Shown piece by piece: positions 12,501-22,572 of a stretch of 64,000 nt of DNA. The notes below the pieces were generated by a model. It made no database searches. It saw nothing but the letters and a program-made list of their open reading frames with translations, and had not been told where the DNA came from. The stretch's first letter is position 1. Each line of letters starts with the position of its first letter. The stretch is from Halicephalobus mephisto (taxonomy: Eukaryota > Nematoda > Chromadorea > Rhabditida > Panagrolaimidae): assembly GCA_009193035.1 (NCBI GenBank), contig SWDT01000095.1, positions 1 through 64,000 on the forward strand. Direction: 5' to 3'. Made by a program: the position numbers and the translations under genes.

Positions 12501-15500
12501 TTTTAATTTTTCCATTATTATTAATTTTTAGATAAAAATTATTTTTATAAATTTTAACTCACTTTTCCAATGTCCCCTTTTCTGCAAACGATATCCCCCG
12601 GGGAGAATATCTGAAGTTGAAGTTTTAGGACCAATTCATACAGTAACCTCGGTTCGCAGTCCCGAAACAACAGCACTTTTTGGAGAGTTTCCATGTGGAT
12701 GTGGATGGCCAGCTGTTCCCGAAGCCGAGGAGGAAGACACTCCACAATTGTGGATTCGTCGATTTTCACCGATCCATCCTTCCAACCGTACTCGAACCAA
12801 TGGATTATCTTCCGTTCGAGGACTGCGTTAACGTGTCTGAAAAGTAATTTATTTTCAGTCACTATCCTGACGATTCCTACTGTAAGGATAGAAATATCAC
12901 AATTACCGTAAACTATCAGGATTATGGAAGATAATATTGGAACAGAAAAGTAGACAGAGAGGACTTGGAGAGATAACCTGAATATCAGGGAATGTGGCAT
13001 ACTGTAGGGCGAAAGTGAAATTTTCGTTTTTTTGTTTGAGAAAATATATAACAACTGAATTTTACTGTTCTAGTAAAGATTATTATGCTTTTGTTTTTTC
13101 TTAACAGTTACTACCTAAAAAACAGCTTTAATTTAAAAAGTAGATAATGACTGAAAATGAACACAATCTTTGGTTTTTATTTAAGCTGTCAAAGTTACTA
13201 TTAAGACAGAAAAATAGACTACAGAGGACCTGAAGAGATAACCTGAATATCAGGAGATGTGGCATACTGTAGGGCGAAAATGAAATTTTCGTTTTTCTTG
13301 TTTGAGAAAATATATAATTTTTTCTGATATATTGTGCTGATAAAAATTATTTTTTTTGTTTTCTATCCTAATAGTCAATATTTAATTTTTTATCATTATT
13401 TAGTGATTCTAAAATCCCACCTGAATCTCATGTATCTTTTGCATCCGTCCAATTTCTCTTCAAACCTGGATCTCGTGAGATTCATGCTGGTGACCATTGC
13501 ACCTACGTCTCCAACGATGACGGCGATGATGATCAGGCCCATCAGAGTATCCGCAATCTCGAATAAACTTTGAAAGGAGTTGTTCGGTGGCGGATTTTCT
13601 CCCAGTGTTGTCAACGTCAAAGCAGACCAGTAGAAGCTGAGAGAGTACTTTTTGGTGAGGTTGCTGAATGTAACCAAATTTGTTTTGTTACGGTAAAAGA
13701 AGTAATATTTCTCAAAAGTGTATCTGCGAGTTTGATAGTCGAAAGGGGATTCTGAAAACGGATCAAATTTTGGAACATGTTTGGACACTATCCACTCCAT
13801 AAAATGAAACTAAACATGGATAGTGTTTAAAATTGTTCTTCTGCAGTCACTATCCTGACGATTTTTGGAAACAACGAAAACTGGATGGATAGTGACTGGA
13901 ATGAACGGTTTCGAAGACTTTTTGAACACTATCTTCAGTTTCCACCCGGGCTAACACCTACGCACGTCACCAACGAAACAGATGGATCAAAGAAGCAAAC
14001 AATTAAAATTGAAAATTCGATTTGTTTTTTAAGTTTTGAAATTGTATTGTTTGTAAATTTTGATATAGTGCAAAATAGGAATAAAAGTAAAGTAAAGTAA
14101 AAAGTAAAGTATCTTCAGTTTCCGTCGACAGTGTAAATAGTTGGAATAGTGATTGAAAAATTTTTGGATTTCTAGACACTATCCGGAATTTGATTCTTGG
14201 AAAAGAGAAAAATATTCGACGGAAAAATAAAATCACCTTTGATGCTGCAATTATTGACTTCCCATCTGGCGTCACAAGTCGGATGTGGAACATCGAAAAT
14301 TTTGTCGAAACTGAATATCCAATCATCGATGTCAGCACTTTTGTAATCAAAAATGACGGAAATAATAAAATAAAAACATCCATTCCAATGGAAAATAACG
14401 ATGCAAATTATGACTAACCTTATTAATCTGAATAAATGTGGAAAATTCGTTTTAATTTCCGTTCTTTCGAGAAAATCCGAAATTCTGTGGATTTTTAAAA
14501 TCCTGTTTAACCTACAGAATCCAAAACTAGGAAAAATAAACAAAACAAAATCCGTAGGAATAACAGCAATTAAGTCGATGATGAAATATTTTGACTTACG
14601 GTAATTTTCGAACATCAATTTTGAGTCGGTTATTTTCACTCCGTTTTCTAAGTACTCTCGTTTGGAAAGAAGAAAAATATCCAAAATACCGATGAAATCC
14701 GTTATCCATGAGCCAATTAACCAGGAAAAATAATAACTCTCTTGGAATTCTGAGAATACTGTAAGTGGGATGGAGATTAAGTTGAAGAGACAAGCAAGGG
14801 TTACGACAAACGACTGGTAGTAGAAAAATGACTCAGTGTCGTCAATCGAGAATTTGATTAAGGATCTAGAAAAAATTATTTAAAAAACAAAAAAATAAAG
14901 TTTAAAAAATTGAAAAAACAAAAATATAAAGTTTAAAAAATTGAAAAAATTTTTAAATTCCAGGTTCTGAAGCGAAAACATGAAATGCAGTACTTTTGAT
15001 AGAAATTCAATTTTCGTGGTAAGAGACAACTTCTCAAGAACGACAACCATTTCAAAGACCAGTTTTGAATCAATTTTCCAATTTTGAACTGAAGTTTCAA
15101 GTTTTTTTAAAAACGTTACAGTACCCACATGGGGTCAAGTTACACCCGGAAGGTAGAATCGAACTACTACGCCGCAAGACGTCAATGGATTTGAAGTCCA
15201 TCCCACGGTCCACCGTGGCTCATCCGGGCGACAAAAAGCGCGACGACATTTCTTTTTCTAACCTCACGTTTTTTTTCGTTTTTTTTCCTACGAGTTTCGG
15301 TTCATTTGCCAGAGAAATCAGAGAAAAAAGAAATAGCAAATAACTTACATAAAAAACTTTTGCATTTTTTGGATTAATTTGTCGTCATTATTGGAATTAT
15401 TGCTGTTGACAAGATTCTGGAGAGTAGAATTATTAGCTTGTTGAATACCGTTGAAAAATCCTAACATTACGAAATCAGTTTCCAGTCGAGACACATCGCT

Positions 15501-16641
15501 GTCCGGATCGGCCCTCCCTGTCAGCCACCGTTTGATCAGCTGAAAATAGGATTACTGTAGAAACAATAAAAATATAAATCCTTAAAGCAAATACAGTAAT
15601 GAAAATATTGTTAAAAATCGTGTCGAGATTAATTTTGTCAAGTAAAAAATTATTGCTATTTTTGAATTTAGAATAAAAATGATTTTTCAAAAATGATAAT
15701 GTTTAAAAAATTGCTGAAAATCCACATTTATAGACAAAAAATAGGTACATAATATACAATGTATGGATAGAGTAAAACGGTTTTAATTTGTCAGATATAC
15801 TTAATATATCGATGGATTAAGTTGAAATACGCTCATTGTATATAATGTATAGATATAGTAAAACACTTCTAATTTATCAGATCTATTATATTCAATATAT
15901 CGACGAGTTAATTATAATACCAAGACGTCATATTTAATATATCGATATACTAAAACGGCCCTGATGTGTCAGATATATTGTATTCAAAGTGTCAAATCTA
16001 TCAAGTTGATATCAATGCATCAAATACAATGCATCCAATACATTAGAGCCGTTTTTGTGTATTTTTTGTATAAAAAAAACAAAAATTATCCGACAAAAAA
16101 TAAATGGTCCCGAAGCAATGTCCACCAGCCGTGTTTGGTCGGGGCAAATTTCACGTCTGTTCCTTTAATCCAAAATAATTCCTTGTATTTAATTTTCATC
16201 TTTTCTCAAAACGATCGATTAGATTTTTTAAAATTTTACTTTTTAAATAAAATAATTGTAATAATATCAATTATAAAAATAAAGTTTATTCTCAAAATAA
16301 AAATTTTTTAAATTTAGAAAAATTAAAAATTTTTTAATTTTAAAAATTCAAAAATATTTTAAATTTTAAAAATTTGTAAATTTAGAAAAATTAAAAATTT
16401 TTTAATTTTAAAAATTCAAAAATATTTTAGATTTTAAAAATTTTTAAATTTAGAAATTTTAAAAATATTTTAGATTTTAAAAATTTTTAAATTTAGAAAA
16501 ATTAAATAAGTTTTTATTTTTTAAAATTAACAATAAATTTTTATTTTTTAAATTTATAAATTATTTGAAACTTACCAAAATAGTTTTAACAAAATTTGCC
16601 ATTTTCTGGCCCGTTTTTCCTCCATCTCCACCATCGATCAT
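9501..16641 (-). CDS. cyclic-nucleotide-gated channel, alpha-type subunit, seven exons
   Basis: Minus-strand exons, 5' to 3': 16641-16576, 15539-15349, 14865-14237, 13751-13421, 12836-12563, 9993-9741 and 9697-9501. All phases agree; the product is 646 residues, complete from ATG to TAA. S1-S6 lie in exons 3-4, with a charged S4 ([16 protein letters not shown]). The pore reads [12 protein letters not shown] near residues 340-350; the Glu after Gly is the cation-selectivity position of CNG alpha subunits. A C-linker follows, then a cyclic-nucleotide-binding domain (about 470-590) with [21 protein letters not shown] and NRRTATIRS; the Arg-Thr pair contacts the nucleotide phosphate. A coiled-coil tail ([13 protein letters not shown]) ends the protein. 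The family converts cGMP into current in sensory cilia (C. elegans TAX-4, CNG-1 to -3, CHE-6); I cannot choose the orthologue. Introns host two other genes. Confidence 0.93.
10115..10290. repeat. ~50-bp tandem repeat, four copies, in the channel's fifth intron
   Basis: A unit of the form ACTTGGTCCCGAACGGATTT followed by CCTTAGCACTGATAAAAAA repeats about four times with few changes. The GGTCCCGA core recurs widely elsewhere in the window. Confidence 0.85.
10560..10750. repeat. short GGATAGTG/CACTATCC array
   Basis: Two to three units with AACACTATCCTGGCAATATC and CCAGGATAGTGACTA lie upstream of the nested Ly-6 gene. It is the same family as the arrays around 2380, 6665 and 39400. Confidence 0.75.
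11079..12535 (+). CDS. Ly-6/uPAR three-finger protein, probably GPI-anchored, nested in the channel intron
   Basis: Exons 11079-11247 and 12324-12535 join in phase 1 and give 126 residues. A hydrophobic signal peptide (about 1-18) precedes CYECQSS. There are ten cysteines (about 19, 22, 30, 37, 44, 74, 85, 98, 100, 105), ending in CYCFTDYCN; the terminal Cys-Asn and the count of ten match the three-finger fold. The last 15-20 residues are hydrophobic with no charged tail until the final Arg, as expected of a GPI-attachment signal. Such proteins act at the cell surface; in worms ODR-2-type members work in neurons. The gene lies wholly within the channel's intron 9994-12562 on the opposite strand, and its stop is only 27 bp from a channel exon, so its 3' UTR probably overlaps that exon antisense. 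The intervening 1.1-kb intron is AT-rich. Confidence 0.77.
11290..12310. repeat. AT-rich degenerate repeats in the Ly-6 intron
   Basis: Early copies of AAATTTTTCTAAATTAAAAA give way to about three imperfect copies of a unit of roughly 120 bp containing AAACTGAGAAATATATATC and TAATGGAGTAGAATTATTAA. No open frame or RNA signal is seen. Confidence 0.6.
12840..13335. repeat. two copies of the GGACTTGAAGAGATGG-type repeat
   Basis: Within the channel's fourth intron, about 12950-13075 and about 13205-13330 are near copies of one unit (AGACAGAGAGGACTTGGAGA; GTGGCATACTGTAGGGCGAA; TTTGAGAAAATATATAA). They belong to the same family as the units at 36275-37110, 52705-52890 and 58625-59040. A GGATAGTG-type half unit precedes them at about 12845-12905. 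Confidence 0.8.
13785..14200. repeat. palindromic repeats around a retrotransposon-like 3' end
   Basis: GGATAGTG/CACTATCC units lie at about 13785-13935 and 14135-14200 in the channel's third intron. Between them, about 13935-14110 reads CCACCCGGGCTAACACCTAC, continues through an AT-rich stretch, and ends in a run of GTAAA-type units. The same sequence appears inverted at about 60715-60875. A conserved segment ending in a simple-repeat tail suggests a 5'-truncated non-LTR retrotransposon or SINE copy that landed inside the array. Confidence 0.65.
15109..15113 (-). terminator. candidate Pol III terminator for tRNA-Sec
   Basis: On the minus strand a run of five T follows the mature tRNA 3' end after about 30 bases, which would stop RNA polymerase III. 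Confidence 0.5.
15143..15229 (-). tRNA. selenocysteine tRNA (anticodon TCA)
   Basis: The 87-nt minus-strand sequence starts GCCCGGATGAGCC, has the anticodon arm ATGGA-CTTCAAA-TCCAT with anticodon TCA (15192-15194), a long variable arm (GACGTCTTGCGGCGT) and a T-arm with GTTCGATTC, and ends in CCGGGTG. The acceptor side pairs over about nine positions, with one U-U mismatch and a G-U first pair, and the discriminator is G. The long acceptor stem, TCA anticodon and length are diagnostic of eukaryotic tRNA-Sec, which inserts selenocysteine at recoded UGA codons. It lies in the channel intron 14866-15348, same strand as the channel. I saw no obvious TATA box upstream. Confidence 0.96.
15725..16050. 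repeat. TATA-rich tandem repeat in channel intron 1
   Basis: About four imperfect copies of a unit of roughly 90 bp carry ATAATATACAATGTATGGATA, AGTAAAACGG and AATATATCGATG. A related sequence lies at about 58070-58200 in the P-loop gene's long intron. From 16310 to 16560 the intron continues as low-complexity AT. Confidence 0.7.
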
Positions 16642-16766
16642 TTCGAAACTAAAATTGTCAAAACAAAAATTTAATGCTTTTTCATTTCCTGTCCATATTG
16701 CGTGTCAAATACCAATCCTCCAAAGTCATGTTTTACATTAAAATTCACAACATAATACAGACAATT
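16642..16766 (-). promoter_or_regulatory. short intercistronic region between FPGS and the channel (likely operon, SL2 site)
   Basis: Only about 125 bp separate the FPGS stop from the channel ATG on the same strand. On that strand the spacer contains AATGAA, a common nematode variant poly(A) signal, then a U-rich stretch (TAAATTTTTGTTTTGAC) and the acceptor CAATTTTAG nine bases before the ATG region. Spacing, order and elements match nematode operons, in which downstream genes receive the SL2 leader. Trans-splicing itself is inferred. Confidence 0.65.
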
Positions 16767-19303
16767 TTAATTTTCTTTTTCTTCTAACAACCCGAGAACT
16801 CCACCGACCAAATGAAGACTTCCCGTAACGAGGATATGGATAGGCAGTTGTGATTCAACTTGATATATTCTCTTCATGGCATCAGAAATACAATCAAAAA
16901 CTTCACTGTCATCCTAGAAAATTACTCGATTATTAAAAATGAAAAATTAATGTAAAAGAACTTTGTCAAAAAGAAAAACAAATCAAGAGTGAAGTCCCGA
17001 AGCGAAAAATTCTGCGAGTCACTTAGTTACAGTACTGTAATTAGAGGAAATTTTTGTATTAATTGTGTCAATTTTTATTTTATTTTTTTAATTTTCATTT
17101 TTACTTATCATCAGTATGTCAAACAGTTTCCATATTTCTGCATTTTTCCAGATGGTCCCGAAGCGAAAAATTCTGAATATTAACTACCTGCGCTACTGTA
17201 TTCAAAACCAAATATGTCAATTGCGTTAATTTTTACTTTCCCATTATTTCGACTTATTAATTAAAAAACTACTTTCCTAATTCTCCATATATAACAAAAA
17301 TCTTAAATTTCTAAAAAAACTTACTTTTCCAGTTAAATCTGTCCAAACTTTTTTGTTCAAATTGCACTTTTCCCTCTGTTCTACTTCATTAGCATTCAGA
17401 TTCGTGCTGTCCAAGTGCTTATTCACCGACGGCAACAATCTCGTCGTTGAAAAAAGAACTAAATCAAATCCACAATCTTTCAAACTTGGCAACAAAGTTG
17501 ACGGATTTCTGTCTGCTGTACACGTAAACAACAAAATTTGGAATGATTTTCCTTCATTTCCTTCATGTTTACTTTTGTACCAATCCGCACAGTAAGCAAT
17601 ACTTTTAGGAGTATGAGCACCATCCAAAAAATATGTAAATCCTTCCTTCGTTATTGTTTGACCTCGTCCTTTCCACGAACAAGTTTTAAGTCCTTTTACA
17701 AATTCATCTGGTACTTTAAATCCTGACAAAATCGAAAATTCTTTTATCGATGAATTTGGCGAAAAACATGAAAAAGAACCTAAAAAACCAATTTAAATCA
17801 ATTTTAAAATTAAACCTCACATAAATGTCCTGTTTTTTCCAGCCAAATTCTCACTAATTGCAAAGCAAGAGACAAATTCGTTGCTTGATGATGACCAGGA
17901 AGTCTATTTTCAACATTACCTTCAGGAAACGAATATTCATCTATACTCGGAGCTTTGAATAATCCACATTCCCTTTCCTTAGCTCTTTGTTCAATAACAT
18001 TCATGGCTTCTTCCGGTTGATCAACACACACCGCCACTGATCCAGGTTTCATAATTCCCGCTTTATGCCACGCAATTTCCGGTAGGGTATTTCCAAGAAT
18101 AGAAGTATGATCATAATCTAGTGTAGTAATCCCACATACAACTGGATTACTGTAAAACATAAATCTTTAAATTTAAAAAATCCCAAAAATTTACCGAATA
18201 ACATTAGTACAATCATATTCCCCTCCAATTCCTACTTCAACAACAGCAACATCGACTTTTTCCTTGATGAAGACGTGAAAAGCCATCAATGTTAAAAACT
18301 TGAAATAAGCTGGCATTGATCCAAGTGAATTTACATGTTCCTTGAGTTTATCGTAGACTTCAAAGAAGTTCTTAGCGAAAAATTCTTCAGAGATAGGAAT
18401 AGAATTGATTCGAATCCGTTCTCTTACATGAACAAGATGAGGACTACTGTAAAATCCAGTTTTGAATCCCAGACCACGAAGGATGGACTCAGAAAAAGCA
18501 CAGGTGGATCCTTTGCCCTTGGTACCGCTGACATAGATAATATTGAGAGCATCAATTTGAGAAGACTGAAAACTTTCAAACATCAATAACTATATCACAA
18601 AAGTTCAAAATAAACTTTTTTACAAAGTCATCTGAATGTGTATTTTTAGGAATTTTTAAAACCAAAATAAAATAGATGAAAATTTTCATTTTTCACTAGG
18701 TTTATTTCGTAATCTTATGTGATTCTACAGTTTTTCAAAATATGTTCCTCTTGTAGAGTTCTGTAAACTTCTAAACTGGAATATACAGGACACATGGTCT
18801 TCTCTCAACTTCCAGAGATCAATTTTCATATATGAAAGTATTCATATATTCAGAAAAACCATAACACTACAGTATTTTTTCGAAAACAAATTTCTTACTT
18901 TAAAAATTAATAATTATTAAAAAAAACCAACCTCAATTCCAAGGATTTTCAAAAAAGCTTGGGTTTCTGCAATATTCGTTTCAGGAGAACAATTTCTTTT
19001 TTCTCTTAAATTCCGTATTGTCATCGCATTCGATTGCAGCGAATTCAGGTGATATACTGCTGACTAGAAATTGACAACTCAATTAAATACTATTAATCGA
19101 TAAAAACAACTTACTTCATAAGACACATCTTTGGAATTTTTCTTCGGAAATCCTAGGATATCTTCTTTGTTCATCAGCGGATTTGATGTTTTTATTCCAA
19201 ACATATTTCTGGATTGACGAAATCCACGCAAAAATAAAAACGACAAAATTGTTGATTTCAAAAACGGTCGCAAGACTGTCTGTTCAATCAGAAACGGTCG
19301 CAT
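16767..19303 (-). CDS. FPGS: folylpolyglutamate synthase
   Basis: Minus-strand exons 19303-19115, 19063-18932, 18565-18195, 18149-17821, 17779-17325 and 16913-16767 join in phase, giving 540 residues, close to the usual size. The enzyme adds glutamates to folates using ATP, retaining them in cytosol and mitochondria. Family signatures in order: AVYHLNSLQSNA near the N-terminus; the P-loop VSGTKGKGSTCAF; GFYSSPHLVHVRERIRIN; VEVGIGGEYDCTNVIR; GITTLDYDHTSILGNTLPEIAWHKAGIMK; LPGHHQATNLSLAL; and FLDGAHTPKS. The tail reads HILVTGSLHLVGGVL. The first about 35 residues are basic and hydrophobic without acids after residue 7, like a mitochondrial presequence; a start at the internal Met-Phe-Gly would give the cytosolic form. 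It is probably the first gene of an operon with the CNG channel, and is divergent from URM1. Confidence 0.95.
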
Positions 19304-20592
19304 TCAATCAATTAAACTCAAAATTTGATCATCATTCTCATTGGTACTTTGATTATGGGAATTTCTGCTTGAGAAAAAAAATCAAACGATATCACTTATA
19401 CTAGAACTAGTGAGCAAATAAATAGTTGTCTGGTTTTCTTTTGGCCACGATTCAAAAAGGTCATAAAATTAGAAATAAAAGTGTAGACCGAAGAAGAGAT
19501 AAAAATGTACGACAGTTGCTCCCTTAGGGCATTTGGTCCCTGATTTCGTAAGATTGGGTTTTTTAGGTCACTTTTGTTAGTGGATAGATTGGCCAAAAAT
19601 GTCAACCATGACTAAGATCTATGCTAAAAAGGAAAACATCCAAAACTAATAAAAATTAAAGATGATAATGCCCTGAGGGAATAATCTCCCTATAGCCTAT
19701 TTCCCACTTTTTTAGACCAGTCTTTTTGGTCTCTGAAATGATCTAAAATGCTATAATACATATCTAAAGAATTTAAAATCAGCTAGTGTTGAAGAAGGTA
19801 AATGCCGTAGGGAAGGAACTTTGAAAACAATCATCGAGTCCGTTTTTCGTTTCCAGATCGGTTTTTTGGTTTCTGAAATAGTCTAAAAAGCCAATCAAGA
19901 GCCAAAAAGACTAATCTGCAAAAGAAAAATTTCAAAATCAGTGTGACTCGAACGAAAATGAAAATCCTAAGGAATTAATCGTCGTAGGAGGCAAATGCCC
20001 TGAGGGAATCATTGTTAGCAGAATAGACAAATTTCGGCACTGATCACCTACTCGAATAACACCTAGATCAACAGTCAACACTTAAATCAAGAAATTTAGA
20101 AATTTAGAAAAAATCAAAAAGGATTCAGAAGTCGGAATCTAAGAAGATACAGTAGACATTCGAACGAGGTTCATCCAAATTTAATTCTCATTAAAGTCAT
20201 TTTTAAAATTTTAGGTACTGAAATTCTTCCATAATTTCGATCATAAATGGTCACAGGATCGAAAGTGAGCAAATTTCATATATGAAAACAAACTCACCTA
20301 TGACGAAAGAATCAACCATCTAAAACCAGGAAAATCACGTAGAAAACACCACCGAATATCTTCTTACAGTACAGTCACGAGCATTTTTAAACTTTACAAA
20401 TAAAATCAGTAAAAATCAATGGATCCTAAAGCGACAAAAAATTTAAAAAAATAAAAAATAAAAATTTCGAAAAAATTCACAAAAGAAAACCGCCACTGTT
20501 TGGCAACTCGTGTCTCAACGCCAAACGTTTTCCTTCGATGTTGAAGTTTTTTTCTGAATCCCATTTTTTAAATTTTATATTTTAATTTTACA
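19304..20592. other. divergent intergenic region between FPGS and URM1
   Basis: About 1.3 kb separates the two divergently transcribed start codons, so it should hold both promoters. It contains degenerate duplicated pieces: ATGCCCTGAGGGAAT near 19670 and 20000, and GGTTTCTGAAATAGTCTAAAA-like copies near 19735 and 19875. No open frame with splice sites or a recognisable domain was found. Confidence 0.5.
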
Positions 20593-21249
20593 ATGGCGAC
20601 GAAGATACAGAATAAGAAGGTGACTTTGAGTTTCTTTGGCGGAATAGAAGAAATCTTCGGAACCAGATCGATGCAGATCCAAGTTCCGGTGGAAATTAAG
20701 AAAATGACCCAATTCATCAAGTACTTGTACGAAGACACCTTCAAGGATAACCCTGGACGAGGTGAAGTACTAATAGACGAATATACAGTGAAACCTGGAA
20801 TCCTTGTTCTGCACAATAATCGGGATATTAATTTATTCACGGTGGGTTTTTAAAAATTGTAAATTTTCGAAAGTTTTCATAATTTTCATATATCAATTTT
20901 TATTTATTTTGTTTTCCACATTGAATTCTTTCTTTATTTTCCGATTTTGACGAATTTACGATAAGTTTTTGTATGAAATTTATGGATTTTTAAAGGATTT
21001 TACAACTTTTATATATGAACTTTTACTTTTGCTTGCACGAAATTTATTTTCTCATTTCAGCAAGCCACAGATGATGATGAGGAGGACGAATCGGAAGACG
21101 AAGAACCGTATCAGTACCAGGAAGAACTCTCTACATCTTTCAAAGACAAGATGCCCTTGCCTCCGGAGCCCAAACCAGAGCAAAAGGAGAAGCTGAGGAT
21201 AAACGACGGCGATGAAATCAGCTTTTTGTCCATCATCCATGGTGGATAA
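20593..21249 (+). CDS. urm-1: ubiquitin-related modifier 1 (URM1) with an acidic insertion
   Basis: Exons 20593-20841 and 21061-21249 join in phase 0 and give 145 residues; the family is usually about 100. URM1 is a beta-grasp sulfur carrier: its C-terminal Gly-Gly is adenylated and thiocarboxylated by the MOCS3/Uba4 enzyme, donates sulfur for 2-thiolation of tRNA wobble uridines, and can be conjugated to proteins. The N-terminal strand (VTLSFFGGIEEIFG), the middle (VLIDEYTVKPGILVLHNNRDINLF) and the end (LRINDGDEISFLSIIHGG) are all present. Between NLF and LRINDGDE lie about 43 extra residues: an acidic run (DDDEEDESEDEE), then a Pro/Lys-rich part. The insertion begins exactly at the splice junction. 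No frame damage is seen. An AATAAA at 21284 ends the gene. Confidence 0.93.
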
Positions 21250-21283
21250 TGTTTTGTTATGGAATCAAAAAGTTAAAAACTTG

Positions 21284-21289
21284 AATAAA
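21284..21289 (+). terminator. poly(A) signal of URM1
   Basis: AATAAA lies 34 bases after the URM1 stop codon. Confidence 0.55.
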
Positions 21290-21309
21290 AAGTTTATTAT
21301 GAGGTAAAT

Positions 21310-22572
21310 TTTTTCAGACCAGTCAGAGGACCATGATTCTATACCGAGGTCTGTAAAACGGTCGCCATCAAAATCAAAGTAAAATTGAATTTTCGAATGA
21401 CTGAGTACACTGGCAGAACCTTACGAGCAGATTACAGATTTTACTTTTATTTTGAAATCTTCGTAAATGTAAATACAACGTGTTTTTGGAGGAAACCAAG
21501 GATCTGGCAACAAATGATAATTTTTTTTATTTTTGGTCGGAATTTTGACCGTATAATCCTGTAGAAATGAAATTACGAAATCCTGAGATTCACAGTTTTG
21601 AAATTATCGGACATTTGATCCTTATACGATGTATGTTAGCTGACTCAAAATTTAGTCCTGTATCAAATGCTACATAGGGCATCAAGGTCAAGTGCCTGAG
21701 GACTTCAGAAGACGTGGATTCTGAATCTCACTCTAGAAACAGGAATTTCGTAATTTTGTCTCCGTGGAATTACGCAGTCAAATTTTTATTAAAAATAAAA
21801 ACTCGTCATTTATTATCGGATTCTTGATTTGCTTTAAAAAACGTATTTAATTTCCTTTAATTGAAAATGTTTATATGGCAAAAACATCGACTTTTGATAA
21901 GTTTAATGCGATATTTAATGAGTAAGATAGTTTTGAAATTAAAAAAAATTTTTAAAGCGGTTTTTCGATTATTTTTATTATTTTTTATATTTTTGACCGT
22001 TGGAACATTCAAAGATATAAAAACGAATTTATTTTCGAGTAATTGTAAATTTTTTGATGGATGTTTTTTCGAATTGAAAGTATTTTTATTTTTTGTTTCG
22101 GTATTTCGCGTGACCGATCATCGTGAAACCTGAGTTTGAATCTCGGTTGAACAGCTAACAATTTTATATCAAAAATGCTCAAGAACAGACCTCGAGGACA
22201 AATTCGTAAAGGAAGAAAAACATTGAACAAATGCAATCACTGAATCGCCGACATCAGAACTCTCGAAATCGAATTTTTTTGATTTTCGAATTAGTTCGAA
22301 ATCGGCTCAAAATCTAATCGAGAATTTCGAAAAATCGGCAGCTTAGGCTGATATCCAAAGTGCAAAGAAAACTCAAAAGTAGTGAACAAGGTGGTAATTC
22401 TGAGAGCCGCAAGGAGAGCACATTAGAGATAGGTTAATTGTTTATCTGACCTCCTGTTGTCATTCGTTTTGAAGAACAGTCCGATAGCATGTTTATGTTT
22501 TACTTTGTAGCTTTCGATCGTTGCTGAGTTTTAGGGACATATAAAGTCGATTTTGCAGAATTCAAAAAGACG
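21310..22572. other. intergenic region between URM1 and MPST
   Basis: It starts with one degenerate copy (about 21335-21470) of the repeat that opens the arrays at 8560 and 37540 (TCTGTAAAACGGTCGCCATC; CAGATTACAGATTTTAC). The middle (about 21850-22130) is AT-rich with a frame of about 90 codons rich in Phe and Lys; I see no domain. Around 22125-22150 a T-arm-like hairpin appears without the rest of a tRNA. The last about 150 bp has more balanced composition and probably holds the MPST promoter. Confidence 0.45.

Noticed and set aside
13752..13800. Extension of channel exon 4 upstream to an ATG at 13800
   Set aside because: That sequence is part of a GGATAGTGTCC repeat unit. The acceptor at 13752-13754 gives the correct phase with the preceding exon, while the upstream acceptor leads to a stop.
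14880..15128. 82-codon minus-strand frame as a channel exon
   Set aside because: The flanking exons already join in phase across this intron, and the frame is a low-complexity Phe/Leu/Lys stretch next to the tRNA.
22110..22160. Possible tRNA
   Set aside because: CTGAG-TTTGAAT-CTCGG mimics a T-arm, but no anticodon arm, D-arm or acceptor stem can be built around it.
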